From NCBI GenBank assembly GCA_964506505.1, contig CAZDKY010000018.1, forward strand, positions 1-55,685: a DNA stretch of 55,685 bases, read 5' to 3'. Each line of letters opens with the position of its first letter. Within the stretch, counting starts at the first letter, position 1. The notes beneath the pieces are model-generated. The model was not told where the DNA came from. It did not search any database and saw only the letters and a list, made by a program, of their open reading frames with translations. Below, piece by piece: positions 42,232-51,206 of the stretch. A program made the translations under genes and the position numbers. Origin of the DNA: M55B129 sp964506505 (GTDB lineage: Bacteria; Bacillota; Dethiobacteria; DTU022).

Positions 42232-42313
42232 TATAAGTCGCAACTAGATTTATCGACACAAAACCCTGCTTTTATCACCTTTTTTTTGGATAAGCTCATA
42301 AACCCTAGAGAAG

Positions 42314-42339
42314 CCGGTGTCTATACTAACACCGGTTTT
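42314..42339 (+). terminator. Terminator of the kdd-kce cluster
   Basis: Perfect 7-bp stem CCGGTGT/ACACCGG, 8-nt loop, followed by TTTT. The remaining 250 nt up to the radical SAM gene show nothing recognisable. Confidence 0.7.
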
Positions 42340-42593
42340 CCTCTTTCCCGCAACCTTTTGACTATTTCTTCGACCCCGAGGATATTAACGACCGCCGGAA
42401 AGTGATCCTGTCTTCAACTGCCTGCATATAATTGTGGTTTATAGTATTACATTGGTCTGCTTTATATTTTTTATGAAGCAATCAGGCATGCCCGCCCAAT
42501 GAAGGTGTATAAGGCTGTTAAAACGAGAAGGTAAGATCCGCGGCAGTTTGTTCACCATTTTCTATGCACAGTGTATGTCAAACAAAGCTATTT

Positions 42594-43538
42594 TTACCGG
42601 TTAAACTTTCCGGACAGGTGACCCTGGCAGGCGTTGCGATTTTTCAGTTCTTCCTCGGTCATGGCGGCGATCCGGCCCGGGCTTTCCGTCCAACGGGGGG
42701 CGATAAGCATTTCTTTTTCAGTAACCTGTCCGGCCAGACGCTGGACTACAATTTCCGGCGAAAGCCTCTCCAGACAGCTGCAGAGCAGCGGAATATAATC
42801 CTTTGCTTTTTCGAAGACTGCCACCTTTCCCTGTTTATATTCGTTGGCCATCGGCGTGTGCCTGATCACCTGCAGATGGTGAAATTTGACTCCATCTACG
42901 CGGCAGTGGTTTAAGAAGGCAATCGTATCATACATCATCTCTTCAGTTTCTCCGGGCAGGCCGAGGATAATATGAGCGCAGATATAGATACCTCTACCCC
43001 GGGTCCTTGTAACAGCATCGGCAAATGTGGAGGCGTCATGCCCGCGGTTGATCCTCTTGAGGGTGCTGTCATGGGCCGACTGGAGCCCGTATTCGATCCA
43101 GAGGTGAAGGCGGAGAGCATAATTTTCCAGCAGGTCCAGGATCTCATCGGGAACGCAGTCTGGCCGGGTGGCAATACTCAAGCCGATCACATCTTTGTCG
43201 ATCAGGGCCTGGTCGTAAATTCTTTTCAATTCTGCTGCCGGGGCATAAGTATTGGTGTAAGATTGAAAATAAGCAATGTAGAAGGCTTTTTTTGATTTTT
43301 TTTTGCCTGCAGCCAGTTGCTCAACAATAGTCATTTTCTGTTTCTTTCCGCTGAAGGGGGCAAAAGAAGGGTTGTAGCAGTAAGTGCATCCTCCGCTGCC
43401 AATGGTGCCGTCGCGGTTAGGACAGGAAAAACCGGCATCAAGAGGAATCTTGTAGACGGGATGCCCGAACTTTTCCCGGAAAAAGCTGCTCAGGCGGTAA
43501 TACCAGCCCGGCTCATTCCGGCAGGGAAGATTATTCAT
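42594..43538 (-). CDS. TIGR01212-family radical SAM protein (YhcC-like)
   Basis: A 314-aa radical SAM protein. The cluster cysteines follow the YhcC spacing: GFSCPNRDGTIGSGGCTYCY. The barrel continues with GLSIATRPDCVPDEILDLLE, LWIEYGLQSAHDSTLKRINR and ICAHIILGLPGETEEMM, and a C-terminal extension follows. The family's reaction is not established; homologues often lie near tRNA-modification genes. It overlaps the mnmG gene by 8 nt, which supports a link to tRNA or nucleotide modification. AGAAGG lies 9 nt before the ATG. Confidence 0.9.
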   Translation of the reverse strand: MNNLPCRNEPGWYYRLSSFFREKFGHPVYKIPLDAGFSCPNRDGTIGSGGCTYCYNPSFAPFSGKKQKMTIVEQLAAGKKKSKKAFYIAYFQSYTNTYAPAAELKRIYDQALIDKDVIGLSIATRPDCVPDEILDLLENYALRLHLWIEYGLQSAHDSTLKRINRGHDASTFADAVTRTRGRGIYICAHIILGLPGETEEMMYDTIAFLNHCRVDGVKFHHLQVIRHTPMANEYKQGKVAVFEKAKDYIPLLCSCLERLSPEIVVQRLAGQVTEKEMLIAPRWTESPGRIAAMTEEELKNRNACQGHLSGKFNR

Positions 43539-45471
43539 TGTTGTTACCTTCTTCTACCCTTTCTTTTACAGCATTCAGGGCATCAGGCCGGTCAAGGTAA
43601 AGCAGGAGGACCGAGAGGTCAGCCGGCGATACACCTTCCATACGGCTGACCTGGCCAACAGTGGAGGGGCGTACTTCTTCCAATTTTTGGCGAGCCTCGC
43701 GGGAGAGATTGACGGCTTTTTTATAATCAAAATCGGGCGGAATTGGTTTATCATGCAGCCGTTCCGTTTTGGCAATCATCTGTTCCTGCTTGGCTATATA
43801 ACCGGCGTATTTGATCTGGTTTTCCAGTTCGTTGATTGTCCCCGGCGGCAGATCGTCAGGCAATGGTTTCCCCACCCACCGGTGGTAGTCCACGTAACTG
43901 ATTTCCGGTCTCCTGATCAGTTCCAGGGCACTGAGCGGATGTTTTGGCGCCGCCGAGTCCTGGGCAGCCAGAAATTCTTCCACGTGGCTACCCGGGTTAT
44001 ACCTGGTTTTCTCCAGGGCAGCCAGTTCAGTTTCGATGAAATCTTTTTTTGCCTGATAGAGCCGGTAATGTTCATCGTCAACCAGACCGATCTGCCGGCC
44101 TTTTTCAGATAAGCGCAGATCGGCATTATCCTGACGCAGCAGGAGGCGATGTTCAGCCCTTGAGGTGAACAAGCGGTAAGGTTCATTTACTCCTTTGGTG
44201 ACGAGGTCGTCAATCAATACTCCAATATAGGCTTCACTTCTTTTTAGAACGAACGGTTCCTCATTCCGCAGCAGGTGGACGGCGTTGATGCCGGCTACCA
44301 GCCCCTGAGCGGCTGCTTCTTCATAGCCGGTTGTCCCGTTTATTTGACCGGCAAGGAAAAGTCCGATTACGGCCTTTGTCTCGAGAGAAATTTTAAGCTG
44401 AATCGGAGGAGCATAATCGTATTCGATAGCATATGCCGGGCGCATTATTTCAACTTTTTCGAGGCCTTTAATTGTCTGCAGAAAGGCCAGCTGAACATGG
44501 GGGGGCAGCCCGGTGGATATTCCCTGCAAATAGAGCTCGTCTGTATCGGCTCCTTCCGGTTCGATAAAGACAGGGTGTCGGTCATGGTCGGCAAAGCGGA
44601 CGATTTTATCTTCGATTGACGGGCAGTATCGGGGGCCACGCCCCTTGATCAGTCCGCTGTAAATGGGTGCTACTGAAAAGTTGCTGCGGATTACTTCGTG
44701 AGTCTTGCTGTTGGTATAGGTCATCCAACAGGGAATCTGTTCGGTTGGGACTTTGCTACCAAGCATTGAAAAACCGGGAGCTTCCGGTTCTCCGGGTATT
44801 AGGATCAGCTCTGAAAAGTCAATGCTGCGACGGTAAACCCGCGGAGGGGTACCTGTTTTAAAACGGTTCAGGGTGATACCCAGATTTTGCAGGCTTTTGC
44901 CCAGGTTGAAAGATGGTGTAATGCTGCCGGGAGCAGCTGTGTAATGCAGGTCACCCAGAAAAATTTCTGCGGCCATGTAAACACCGGAGCAAACGATAGC
45001 TGTCCTGCAGGGATAACGGGCGCCGCTGCGGCCGACAATTTCTTCGACATGGTTGTTTTTAACTCTGATTTCTTCGGCCATGTCCTCACGTATAGTCAGC
45101 AGCGGTTCTTTTTCCAGGGCCAGGCGCATGGTACGCTGGTAATCCCATTTATCAATTTGAGCCCTCAGGGCTTGCACTGCCGGTCCCTTACCGGTATTGA
45201 GCAGGCGGATCTGGAGCAGGTTCTGATCGGCAACTCGGGCCATTTCCCCGCCCAGGGCATCAATTTCCCTTATCAGGTGGCCTTTGCCCGGCCCGCCCAG
45301 AGAGGGGTTGCAGGCCATAAAGGAAATCATGTCCAGATTTAGATTTAAAAGTAAAGTTCGACAACCCAACCGGGCAGCAGCCAGGGCCGCTTCACAGCCT
45401 GCATGACCGGCACCGATTACCACTACATCATAAATATTTTCAGAAATATCATTTCCGCGGAGAACGTTCAT
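43531..45471 (-). CDS. mnmG: tRNA uridine 5-carboxymethylaminomethyl modification protein MnmG
   Basis: A 646-aa FAD protein which, with MnmE, builds the cmnm5 or nm5 group on U34 of several tRNAs. The FAD site is VVVIGAGHAGCEAALAAARLG, followed by GHLIREIDALGGEM, FKTGTPPRVYRRSIDF, the catalytic-cysteine region PCWMTYTN, and the family segment FTSRAEHRLLLRQDNADLRL. The C-terminal helical domain contains YAGYIAKQEQMI. Length is normal. No mnmE lies nearby. The downstream YhcC-like gene overlaps it. Confidence 0.97.
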   Translation of the reverse strand: MNVLRGNDISENIYDVVVIGAGHAGCEAALAAARLGCRTLLLNLNLDMISFMACNPSLGGPGKGHLIREIDALGGEMARVADQNLLQIRLLNTGKGPAVQALRAQIDKWDYQRTMRLALEKEPLLTIREDMAEEIRVKNNHVEEIVGRSGARYPCRTAIVCSGVYMAAEIFLGDLHYTAAPGSITPSFNLGKSLQNLGITLNRFKTGTPPRVYRRSIDFSELILIPGEPEAPGFSMLGSKVPTEQIPCWMTYTNSKTHEVIRSNFSVAPIYSGLIKGRGPRYCPSIEDKIVRFADHDRHPVFIEPEGADTDELYLQGISTGLPPHVQLAFLQTIKGLEKVEIMRPAYAIEYDYAPPIQLKISLETKAVIGLFLAGQINGTTGYEEAAAQGLVAGINAVHLLRNEEPFVLKRSEAYIGVLIDDLVTKGVNEPYRLFTSRAEHRLLLRQDNADLRLSEKGRQIGLVDDEHYRLYQAKKDFIETELAALEKTRYNPGSHVEEFLAAQDSAAPKHPLSALELIRRPEISYVDYHRWVGKPLPDDLPPGTINELENQIKYAGYIAKQEQMIAKTERLHDKPIPPDFDYKKAVNLSREARQKLEEVRPSTVGQVSRMEGVSPADLSVLLLYLDRPDALNAVKERVEEGNNNE

Positions 45472-45496
45472 TTTCCCATCTCCTGCCTAATATTGC

Positions 45497-47143
45497 CTAA
45501 TATTCATAGCTGCGGGCAATGGGCATTCGTCTGCCGATGCCAAAAGCGCGGGTAGTGATCCGCAGCCCCGGTGCTGCCTGACGCCGTTTGAATTCAGCCC
45601 GATCAACCATGCGAATGACCCGTTTTACCGTTGACGGCTCGAATCCTTTACTGATAATTGCAATGGGGGAGAGATTGTCCTCAATGTAAAAGTGGAGGAT
45701 TGGATCAAGAATGTTGTAAGGAGGAAGTGAATCCTCGTCTTTTTGATCGGGACGCAGCTCGGCCGAAGGGGGTTTGTTGATAGTATTCCGGGGAATGACC
45801 TCTCGCCCTTTCATTTGATTAAGATAATCGGCCAGTTCATAAACCATCATCTTGGGCAGGTCGGCAATGACCGCCAAACCACCGGACATATCACCGTAGA
45901 GAGTACAGTAGCCGACAGCCAGTTCCGACTTGTTACCGGTGGCCAGGACCATGTAATGCTCCCGGTTGGAGATATGCATCAAAATATTGCCTCTAATCCG
46001 GGCCTGAAGGTTTTCTTCAGCCAGATCCATGTGAGCTTTTTCTTCCTGATTCAAAAGGCTCAGATATGCTTTAAAAGGTTCTTCAATGGGTACTTTCCGG
46101 TAATGTATCCCCAGATTCTCGGCCAGATCAACTGCATCTCTGATACTGTGGCCGGAAGAGTATGGTGAGGGCATCAGGATACCAAGAACATTTTCCGGGC
46201 CCAGTGCTTCCCTGGCCACAGCGGCAACCACTGCTGAATCAATGCCTCCACTCAGGCCGAGAATAACCCTGGAAAAACCGGTTTTTATGACATAATCCTT
46301 AACGCCAAGACATAAAGTATTAAAAACCTCTGCAATATCGTCCTGCCCCGGAGATTGCTTTATGTCGGCAAGTCGGAAAAGATCGTCGGTTTCCACGTAA
46401 AATAGTTCTTCCTTGTAAGATGCAGCTCTGTAAATTAGTTCGCCCCTGCTGTTGTAAACCAGGCTGGAGCCATCGAAAACAAGTTCATCATTTCCCCCTA
46501 CCTGGTTTAGATAGATTATGCCTGCCTGGTATTTTCGGGCCAGGAAGGAAAGCAATTTTTCACGCAGGGCATGTTTTCCCAGATGGTAGGGAGATGCGGA
46601 CAAATTGATGAGCATCCGGGCTCCCTGGGCAAATAGGTTTTCCAGGGGGTCTGTATCGTATAATGGCTCGGAGAAGAAATCCCGATCATTCCAGATATCT
46701 TCGCAAATTGCAACAGCTGCAGGCTGTCCGGCCAGGGAGACGATATCCAGTTTGTCCGCGCGGGTAAAATATCTTTCCTCGTCGAAAACATCATAATTGG
46801 GGAGAAGAGTTTTCTTATGGACTGATTTTATTATCCCATTCTCCAGGACGAGCGCCGCATTGTAGAGACGACCATTTTCCCTGTGCAAAGCTCCGATCAG
46901 GATGGGCGGGCTGCTGTTTGCTGTCAGGGGAAGAAGTTCAGTGGTGATCAGTTCGCGTTCTCTGTCGATAAAGCCCTCATAAAGCAAAAGGTCCTTGGGT
47001 GGATAACCGCTTAATGCCAGTTCGGTGAAGACAACCAGATCTACACCTTCATTGATGCCTCGCCGGTAGCAAGTTTTTACCTTTTCCAGGTTTTCTGAAA
47101 AAGCGCCAATAGTCGGGTTGATTTGAGCCAGTGCAATTCGCAA
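45497..47143 (-). CDS. nadE: Glutamine-dependent NAD+ synthetase
   Basis: A 548-aa two-domain enzyme that makes NAD+ from deamido-NAD+, ATP and glutamine. The N-terminal nitrilase-like glutaminase has its catalytic Glu (VFTELALSGYPPKD), Lys (SVHKKTLLPNYDVFDEERYF) and Cys (AVAICEDIWND). The C-terminal synthetase has the PP-loop ILGLSGGIDSAVVAAVA and GNKSELAVGYCTLYGDMSGG. I choose TTG 47143 because GGAGAG lies 7 nt upstream; an earlier in-frame TTG overlaps that site. A very stable hairpin lies just before the Shine-Dalgarno site in the leader. Promoter, hairpin and gene form one unit ahead of mnmG. Confidence 0.95.
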   Translation of the reverse strand: MRIALAQINPTIGAFSENLEKVKTCYRRGINEGVDLVVFTELALSGYPPKDLLLYEGFIDRERELITTELLPLTANSSPPILIGALHRENGRLYNAALVLENGIIKSVHKKTLLPNYDVFDEERYFTRADKLDIVSLAGQPAAVAICEDIWNDRDFFSEPLYDTDPLENLFAQGARMLINLSASPYHLGKHALREKLLSFLARKYQAGIIYLNQVGGNDELVFDGSSLVYNSRGELIYRAASYKEELFYVETDDLFRLADIKQSPGQDDIAEVFNTLCLGVKDYVIKTGFSRVILGLSGGIDSAVVAAVAREALGPENVLGILMPSPYSSGHSIRDAVDLAENLGIHYRKVPIEEPFKAYLSLLNQEEKAHMDLAEENLQARIRGNILMHISNREHYMVLATGNKSELAVGYCTLYGDMSGGLAVIADLPKMMVYELADYLNQMKGREVIPRNTINKPPSAELRPDQKDEDSLPPYNILDPILHFYIEDNLSPIAIISKGFEPSTVKRVIRMVDRAEFKRRQAAPGLRITTRAFGIGRRMPIARSYEY

Positions 47144-47160
47144 ATTTTTTCTCTCCAAAC

Positions 47161-47199
47161 AAACCGCTCACGGGAAAGCGACTTTCCCGTGAGCGGTTT
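47161..47199 (-). promoter_or_regulatory. Perfect 18-bp hairpin in the nadE leader
   Basis: AAACCGCTCACGGGAAAG and its exact complement are separated by 3 nt. On the minus strand, TTTGTTTGG follows. It lies about 20 nt after the predicted transcription start and a few nt before the nadE Shine-Dalgarno site. It could act as an attenuator, a protein site or a 5'-end stabiliser. Confidence 0.7.
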
Positions 47200-47228
47200 C
47201 CCTTTATAAAATCTAACTTTCCGTCTGC

Positions 47229-47257
47229 ATTATAATAAAGGAAGGAAACAAAGTCAA
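47229..47257 (-). promoter_or_regulatory. Promoter of nadE
   Basis: On the minus strand: TTGACT, 17 nt, TATAAT, an excellent sigma-A promoter. Start near 47222. Confidence 0.8.
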
Positions 47258-47287
47258 GGTAGATATGGCCATCGTGTGGTTATTACG

Positions 47288-47330
47288 TGATAATGTCACC
47301 TTATTAATTATCATGATAATATGTCACCTA
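47288..47330. repeat. Repeats and palindrome upstream of nadE
   Basis: TGATAATGTCACCT and TGATAATATGTCACCT are repeated 26 bp apart. Between them lies the perfect 14-nt palindrome ATTATCATGATAAT. The block is about 30-70 nt upstream of the nadE -35 site. It may be an operator, or an insertion-sequence end remnant. The remaining ~250 nt to the CDF gene show no ORF. Confidence 0.45.
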
Positions 47331-47580
47331 TGGAAAGCCGGGTGATGATGACGCAGAAGCAATAATTTACCAGGTAAGATTTTGTTATGAATGATCCGAT
47401 ACCCCATCGTTAATATTTTAAACAGATTAATTAGATCAGGTTCATAATAAACATGAGGCCTGCAGAGTGCCGATGGCCGATGTTTATTGAAAATGAAGTT
47501 ATCAGGGGGATTGGTTATGATGGATACGGTGGAGGCCTTTAAAAAGCGATAAGTATTGTTTTTTTGTAGGTTATTGCCTT

Positions 47581-48498
47581 TCAGCGCGGGTCGATATGGA
47601 CCACAGTTTCACCATGGAAACGCCGGTTAATGTTATCTTCGACAAGGTGGGCAATAATATGTGCTTCATTCAAGGGCATATTTTGATTTACTTCAATGTG
47701 AAGGGTAATTACTTTTTTTGCGCCGTAATCGTGAATTTCAAGATCGTGAACGTCGATCACACCGGAGATATTCCGGGCACATTCAACTACTTCTTCCTGC
47801 AGTTCCTCAGGAGGAGCGCTGCCCAGCAACAGGCTGGTTGAATTGCGGGCAATTCTGAAGCCGGTGTAAATAATAAAAAAAGCGATTATAAAGCCAAAAT
47901 AGGGGTCAAGAGAGGGTATCCCCAGGATGTTGCCTGCCAGAGCTATTAAAACCAGCAGGGACGAGAGGGAATCGCTGCGGTGATGCCAGGCATCGCCAAC
48001 CAGGGCTTCCGATTTTATAAGATGGCCCAGTTTGATGGAAAAATGGTAGAGAAATTCCTTGATGAGGATGGTCCCAACTACGGCGGCAACAGCGGCTATG
48101 CTGGGGCTGGCATAAATGCCTCCGGTCAAACGTTTATAAGAGCTGCAGGCAAAAATGACTCCGGCCCCAATCAGCATAATGGCTACAATCAGGCCGGACA
48201 TATATTCACTGCGTCCATGCCCGTGAGGATGTTCGTGGTCAGGTTTGCGGCTGGCAATAGCAAAACCGATTATTATGACCGCCGAAGATAGAACATCAGA
48301 TAAACTGTGCACGGCATCGGCAATCAGAGCAATACTGTTGGTGAGCAGACCGAAAATTGCCTTGATTAAAGCGATAAAAATGTTGGCGGCAATGCTGGTC
48401 CAGCTTTCGATTTGAGCAATTCTTCTTCTCTCTTCCGGTTGGCGAAGATCTCTACCGGCAACCAGATTTTGGGTTAATCGATTAATCAAGTATTTCAC
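47581..48498 (-). CDS. Cation diffusion facilitator family transporter
   Basis: A 305-aa CDF metal/proton antiporter. Six membrane helices are followed by a cytoplasmic domain (about 215-300). The metal site is visible in helix 2, IADAVHSLSDVLSS, and helix 5, GDAWHHRSDSLSS. This His-Asp/His-Asp set usually marks zinc-type CDFs, as distinct from the Asp-rich set of FieF. A short HEHPHGHGR loop lies between helices 2 and 3. The cytoplasmic domain ends with GETVVHIDP. It likely exports Zn(II), or Co(II)/Cd(II), and would balance the znuACB importer. It is monocistronic. Confidence 0.92.
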   Translation of the reverse strand: MKYLINRLTQNLVAGRDLRQPEERRRIAQIESWTSIAANIFIALIKAIFGLLTNSIALIADAVHSLSDVLSSAVIIIGFAIASRKPDHEHPHGHGRSEYMSGLIVAIMLIGAGVIFACSSYKRLTGGIYASPSIAAVAAVVGTILIKEFLYHFSIKLGHLIKSEALVGDAWHHRSDSLSSLLVLIALAGNILGIPSLDPYFGFIIAFFIIYTGFRIARNSTSLLLGSAPPEELQEEVVECARNISGVIDVHDLEIHDYGAKKVITLHIEVNQNMPLNEAHIIAHLVEDNINRRFHGETVVHIDPR

Positions 48499-48700
48499 TG
48501 TATAATCCTCTGGTTTGATTTTGTCTTTCAGTCCACATTATAGCATAACCGGTCTTTCCCCTTGCTTCTTCCCTCGGTGAATTTACCGGCTTCCGGTCAT
48601 CCCGAGGTTTACATCTCACCTGCTGAGTGGGCATGGTTGAATAGAAGACAGATACTCATTGTGATAATGGAATCCTTTGCTTTGCTGGTCAGCCCGTTTC

Positions 48701-48729
48701 TTGCGAATATAAATTTATTATGGCATAAT
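48701..48729 (+). promoter_or_regulatory. Promoter of the mttB2 operon
   Basis: TTGCGA, 17 nt, CATAAT. Start near 48736, giving a leader of about 195 nt before mttB2. Confidence 0.65.
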
Positions 48730-48735
48730 AATTAA

Positions 48736-48882
48736 GAAGGATATGACAGGTGATTCAACACTGATAGAAAGTATTTTCTTTTAAAGAGGTAGGATTTACA
48801 TAATTGCCTGAAGACAATAAGGGTCCCGTAGAAAATCCAATCAGGCCCAACCTGAGTGATCAATACGGGATTTTTATTTTTA
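48736..48882 (+). promoter_or_regulatory. Structured leader with attenuator-like terminator upstream of mttB2
   Basis: The 3' part is an intrinsic terminator: outer stem TCCCGTA/TACGGGA (48824, 48864), inner stem TCAGG/CCTGA (48841, 48851), then TTTTTATTTTT. The arm TCAGGC can instead pair with an upstream GCCTGA (48806-48811), and GGATTT (about 48792) can pair with AAATCC (48833). These alternatives would break the terminator. I match it to no riboswitch class or T-box that I know. Confidence 0.6.
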
Positions 48883-48931
48883 ACGCACCGGAAGGAGGTG
48901 AACGGCCTGGCCTAGGAGGCAGGCCGGCTGA

Positions 48932-50458
48932 TTGAGCGAAAGAGGAGTAATTGTCCGGAAACCCTATGCTCGTTTAAGTACAGAAGAGATTGAAACGATC
49001 GACAGGACTTCCATGGCCATTTTAAGAAACCCCGGTATCCTCTGCTACCATGAGGAAAGTGTATCACTCCTGGAAAAAGCCGGAGCTCAGGCCAAGGCTA
49101 CCCGGGAAGGCGAACATGATGCCTGGTGGGTAAGCATACCGGAGAATGTGATCAGGGAAGCGCTTGAATCGGCCCCCTCAAGGGTAGTTCTCGGTGCCCG
49201 TGATCCGGGAAACAGGGTGATCCTTGATGCTGAAGGATACAGGGTGCATTTTGGGACCGGATCGGAAACCAATTACTGGCTGGAAGTAAAACCGGAGACA
49301 TTTCAGTCAAAAGTGGACGGCCATGAGAGGGTTTTCCCCTTAATGGAGAAAAAGAGGGGTAATATCGAGTACCTGTGCCGCTCAGCGCACCTGGCTGAGC
49401 AACTTGAGAATCTTGATTTTTTTATCCGTAACGTTAATGTCCAGGATGCTGATATAACTATCGACAACAAAGACGTCAATGTATTTTTTGCTTCCCTCGA
49501 CCATATTACAAAACCGGTAATTGGCGGAATAGCCGAGTTCGAAAGACTGAATGATGTGGTCAGGATGGCGGAAATAATTGTTGGAGGAAAAGAGGAACTG
49601 GTCGAAAACCCGATTGTTTCCTTTATTACCAGTGTTATAAAAAGTCCGCTCCAGGTGGTGGCTGAAACTGCCGAAAAGTTAATTACCATAGCCAGGTTAA
49701 GACTGCCGGTGGTAATATCCACTTCACCCCAGGGCGGTTCTACAGCTCCTATCGATGATCTGGGCATGGTCGCCCAGGTAAATGCAGAAGCCCTGGTCGG
49801 TATAACTATTAACCAGCTGGCCAACCCCGGGGCGCCTGTGATTTACGGCGCCGTACCGGTCAGAGCAAGGATGGATGATCTGCACGATATGTACGGGGTG
49901 CCTGAATTCTGTCATTACAATATGGCATGTGCCCAGATGGCCCGCCATTATAAGGTGCCCTGTTATTCTACGGCAGGGGTTGGCGATGCCAGGGTACCCG
50001 GTATTCAAGCGGCGGTAGAAAAAACCTTTACCCATAGTGTGGTTCCAATGGCTGCCCCGGGGCTGGTCCATTACTCCTTCGGCCTGCTGGATAAAACCCA
50101 GATCTTTTGTCCGGAGCAGGCTTTACTGGACAACCATCAGATAGGCATGGCTAAATTCCTCCACCGTGAAAGCGGGATAACCGATGAACGCGTTGAAAAA
50201 ACGAGGGCTATGGTGGAAGAAGTAATGCACAGCCCGTACCGGATGTATGCCCGCTACGCTCGAAAAATGCTGCGGCAGGGTGAGATATTCCCCGGATTTC
50301 CCTTTGAAGGTGAAAGCGAAGATCAGGACCAGACTCTGCTGCTGGCCCATGAAAAAGTAGAGGAACTCGGAAAAAACGAACCCGTGTATCTGCCTCCTGA
50401 AGTAAGGGAAAAAATATTCAACGAAATACCGGGGCTGCTTCCGCGACTCAATCGGTGA
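48932..50458 (+). CDS. MttB-family methyltransferase, non-pyrrolysine
   Basis: A 508-aa member of the MttB superfamily (COG5598), with an uninterrupted frame and no internal TAG, so not a pyrrolysine enzyme. Landmarks are VHFGTGSETNYWLEV, INQLANPGAPVIYGAVPVRA, CHYNMACAQMARHYKVPCYS and GLVHYSFGLLDKTQIF. It starts with TTG 48932; AGGAGG lies 12 nt upstream in the loop of a GC hairpin. Its corrinoid partner follows 61 nt later, and a full OpuC-type importer comes next. It should therefore demethylate an imported quaternary amine, glycine betaine being the first guess and carnitine, proline betaine or choline-type compounds alternatives. It differs clearly from the orphan paralogue at 4354. Confidence 0.9.
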   Translation: MSERGVIVRKPYARLSTEEIETIDRTSMAILRNPGILCYHEESVSLLEKAGAQAKATREGEHDAWWVSIPENVIREALESAPSRVVLGARDPGNRVILDAEGYRVHFGTGSETNYWLEVKPETFQSKVDGHERVFPLMEKKRGNIEYLCRSAHLAEQLENLDFFIRNVNVQDADITIDNKDVNVFFASLDHITKPVIGGIAEFERLNDVVRMAEIIVGGKEELVENPIVSFITSVIKSPLQVVAETAEKLITIARLRLPVVISTSPQGGSTAPIDDLGMVAQVNAEALVGITINQLANPGAPVIYGAVPVRARMDDLHDMYGVPEFCHYNMACAQMARHYKVPCYSTAGVGDARVPGIQAAVEKTFTHSVVPMAAPGLVHYSFGLLDKTQIFCPEQALLDNHQIGMAKFLHRESGITDERVEKTRAMVEEVMHSPYRMYARYARKMLRQGEIFPGFPFEGESEDQDQTLLLAHEKVEELGKNEPVYLPPEVREKIFNEIPGLLPRLNR

Positions 50459-50519
50459 AACAGCGACCGAGCGAATTAAACTGTTAACTTATAGTTTTTC
50501 TGTCACAGGAGGGAATTTG

Positions 50520-51206
50520 ATGGTAGACAATTTAGTCAGCAAAATTGCCGAGAATGTTTTACAGGGGCGCCGCAACAGTAATGATGAAGGGATAGAAGAG
50601 GATTATACCGGAGAGCCGGGTGTTGCCGAACTGGTTGAAGAAGCTTTAAAAAACGGTGTTCCCACTGATAAAATTCTGCTTGATGGTTTGAGCGCCGGGA
50701 TGGAGAAAGTTGGTCAGAAATATGAAACCGGGGAGTATTTCATTCCCGATATGCTTGCGGCTGCTGAAGCGGTGGAAGCAGGGATGACCATTATGGAACC
50801 TTACCTGATAAAAGAAGGAGTGGCTGAAGGAAAAGGTAGAGTGGTCATGGCTACGGTGGAAAAAGATCTTCATGATATAGGGAAGAATCTGGTTTCGATC
50901 ATGCTGAAAGGGGCTGGATTTACAGTTATTGATCTCGGGGTTGATGTCCCAGCCGATAGAATTGTCGAGGTGGCGGAAGAAGAAGGAGCAGGCCTGGTAG
51001 GCCTCTCAGCTCTTCTGAACACGACAATGGCGGGCATGGAAAAAGTGATTGCCAGACTGGAACAAAAGGGGCTGCGTGATAAGATTAAGGTTATGATCGG
51101 CGGAGCTCCTACTTCGGAAGATTTTGCTCGTGAAATTGGGGCCGATGCTTATGGAAAAGACGCTTTTGCCGCCATCCGTGAGGCGAAAACCTTGCTGAAT
51201 AAATAG
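50520..51206 (+). CDS. Corrinoid (cobalamin-binding) methyl-accepting protein
   Basis: A 228-aa MttC/MtgC-type corrinoid protein. The N-terminal helical cap (about 1-95) includes LLDGLSAGMEKVGQKYETGE. The Rossmann B12 domain has the base-off cobalt ligand motif EKDLHDIGKNLVSIMLKGAG and then GLSALLNTTMAGM and VMIGGAPTSEDFAREIGADA. It carries the methyl group from MttB2 to a second methyltransferase that passes it to tetrahydrofolate or another acceptor. That second enzyme and an activating RamA-type protein are not in the window. ATG 50520 follows GGAGGG. It lies between mttB2 and opuC genes. Confidence 0.94.
   Translation: MVDNLVSKIAENVLQGRRNSNDEGIEEDYTGEPGVAELVEEALKNGVPTDKILLDGLSAGMEKVGQKYETGEYFIPDMLAAAEAVEAGMTIMEPYLIKEGVAEGKGRVVMATVEKDLHDIGKNLVSIMLKGAGFTVIDLGVDVPADRIVEVAEEEGAGLVGLSALLNTTMAGMEKVIARLEQKGLRDKIKVMIGGAPTSEDFAREIGADAYGKDAFAAIREAKTLLNK

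Noticed and set aside
47288..47330. Insertion sequence
   Set aside because: Only short repeats and a palindrome are seen, without a transposase fragment, so an operator is equally possible.
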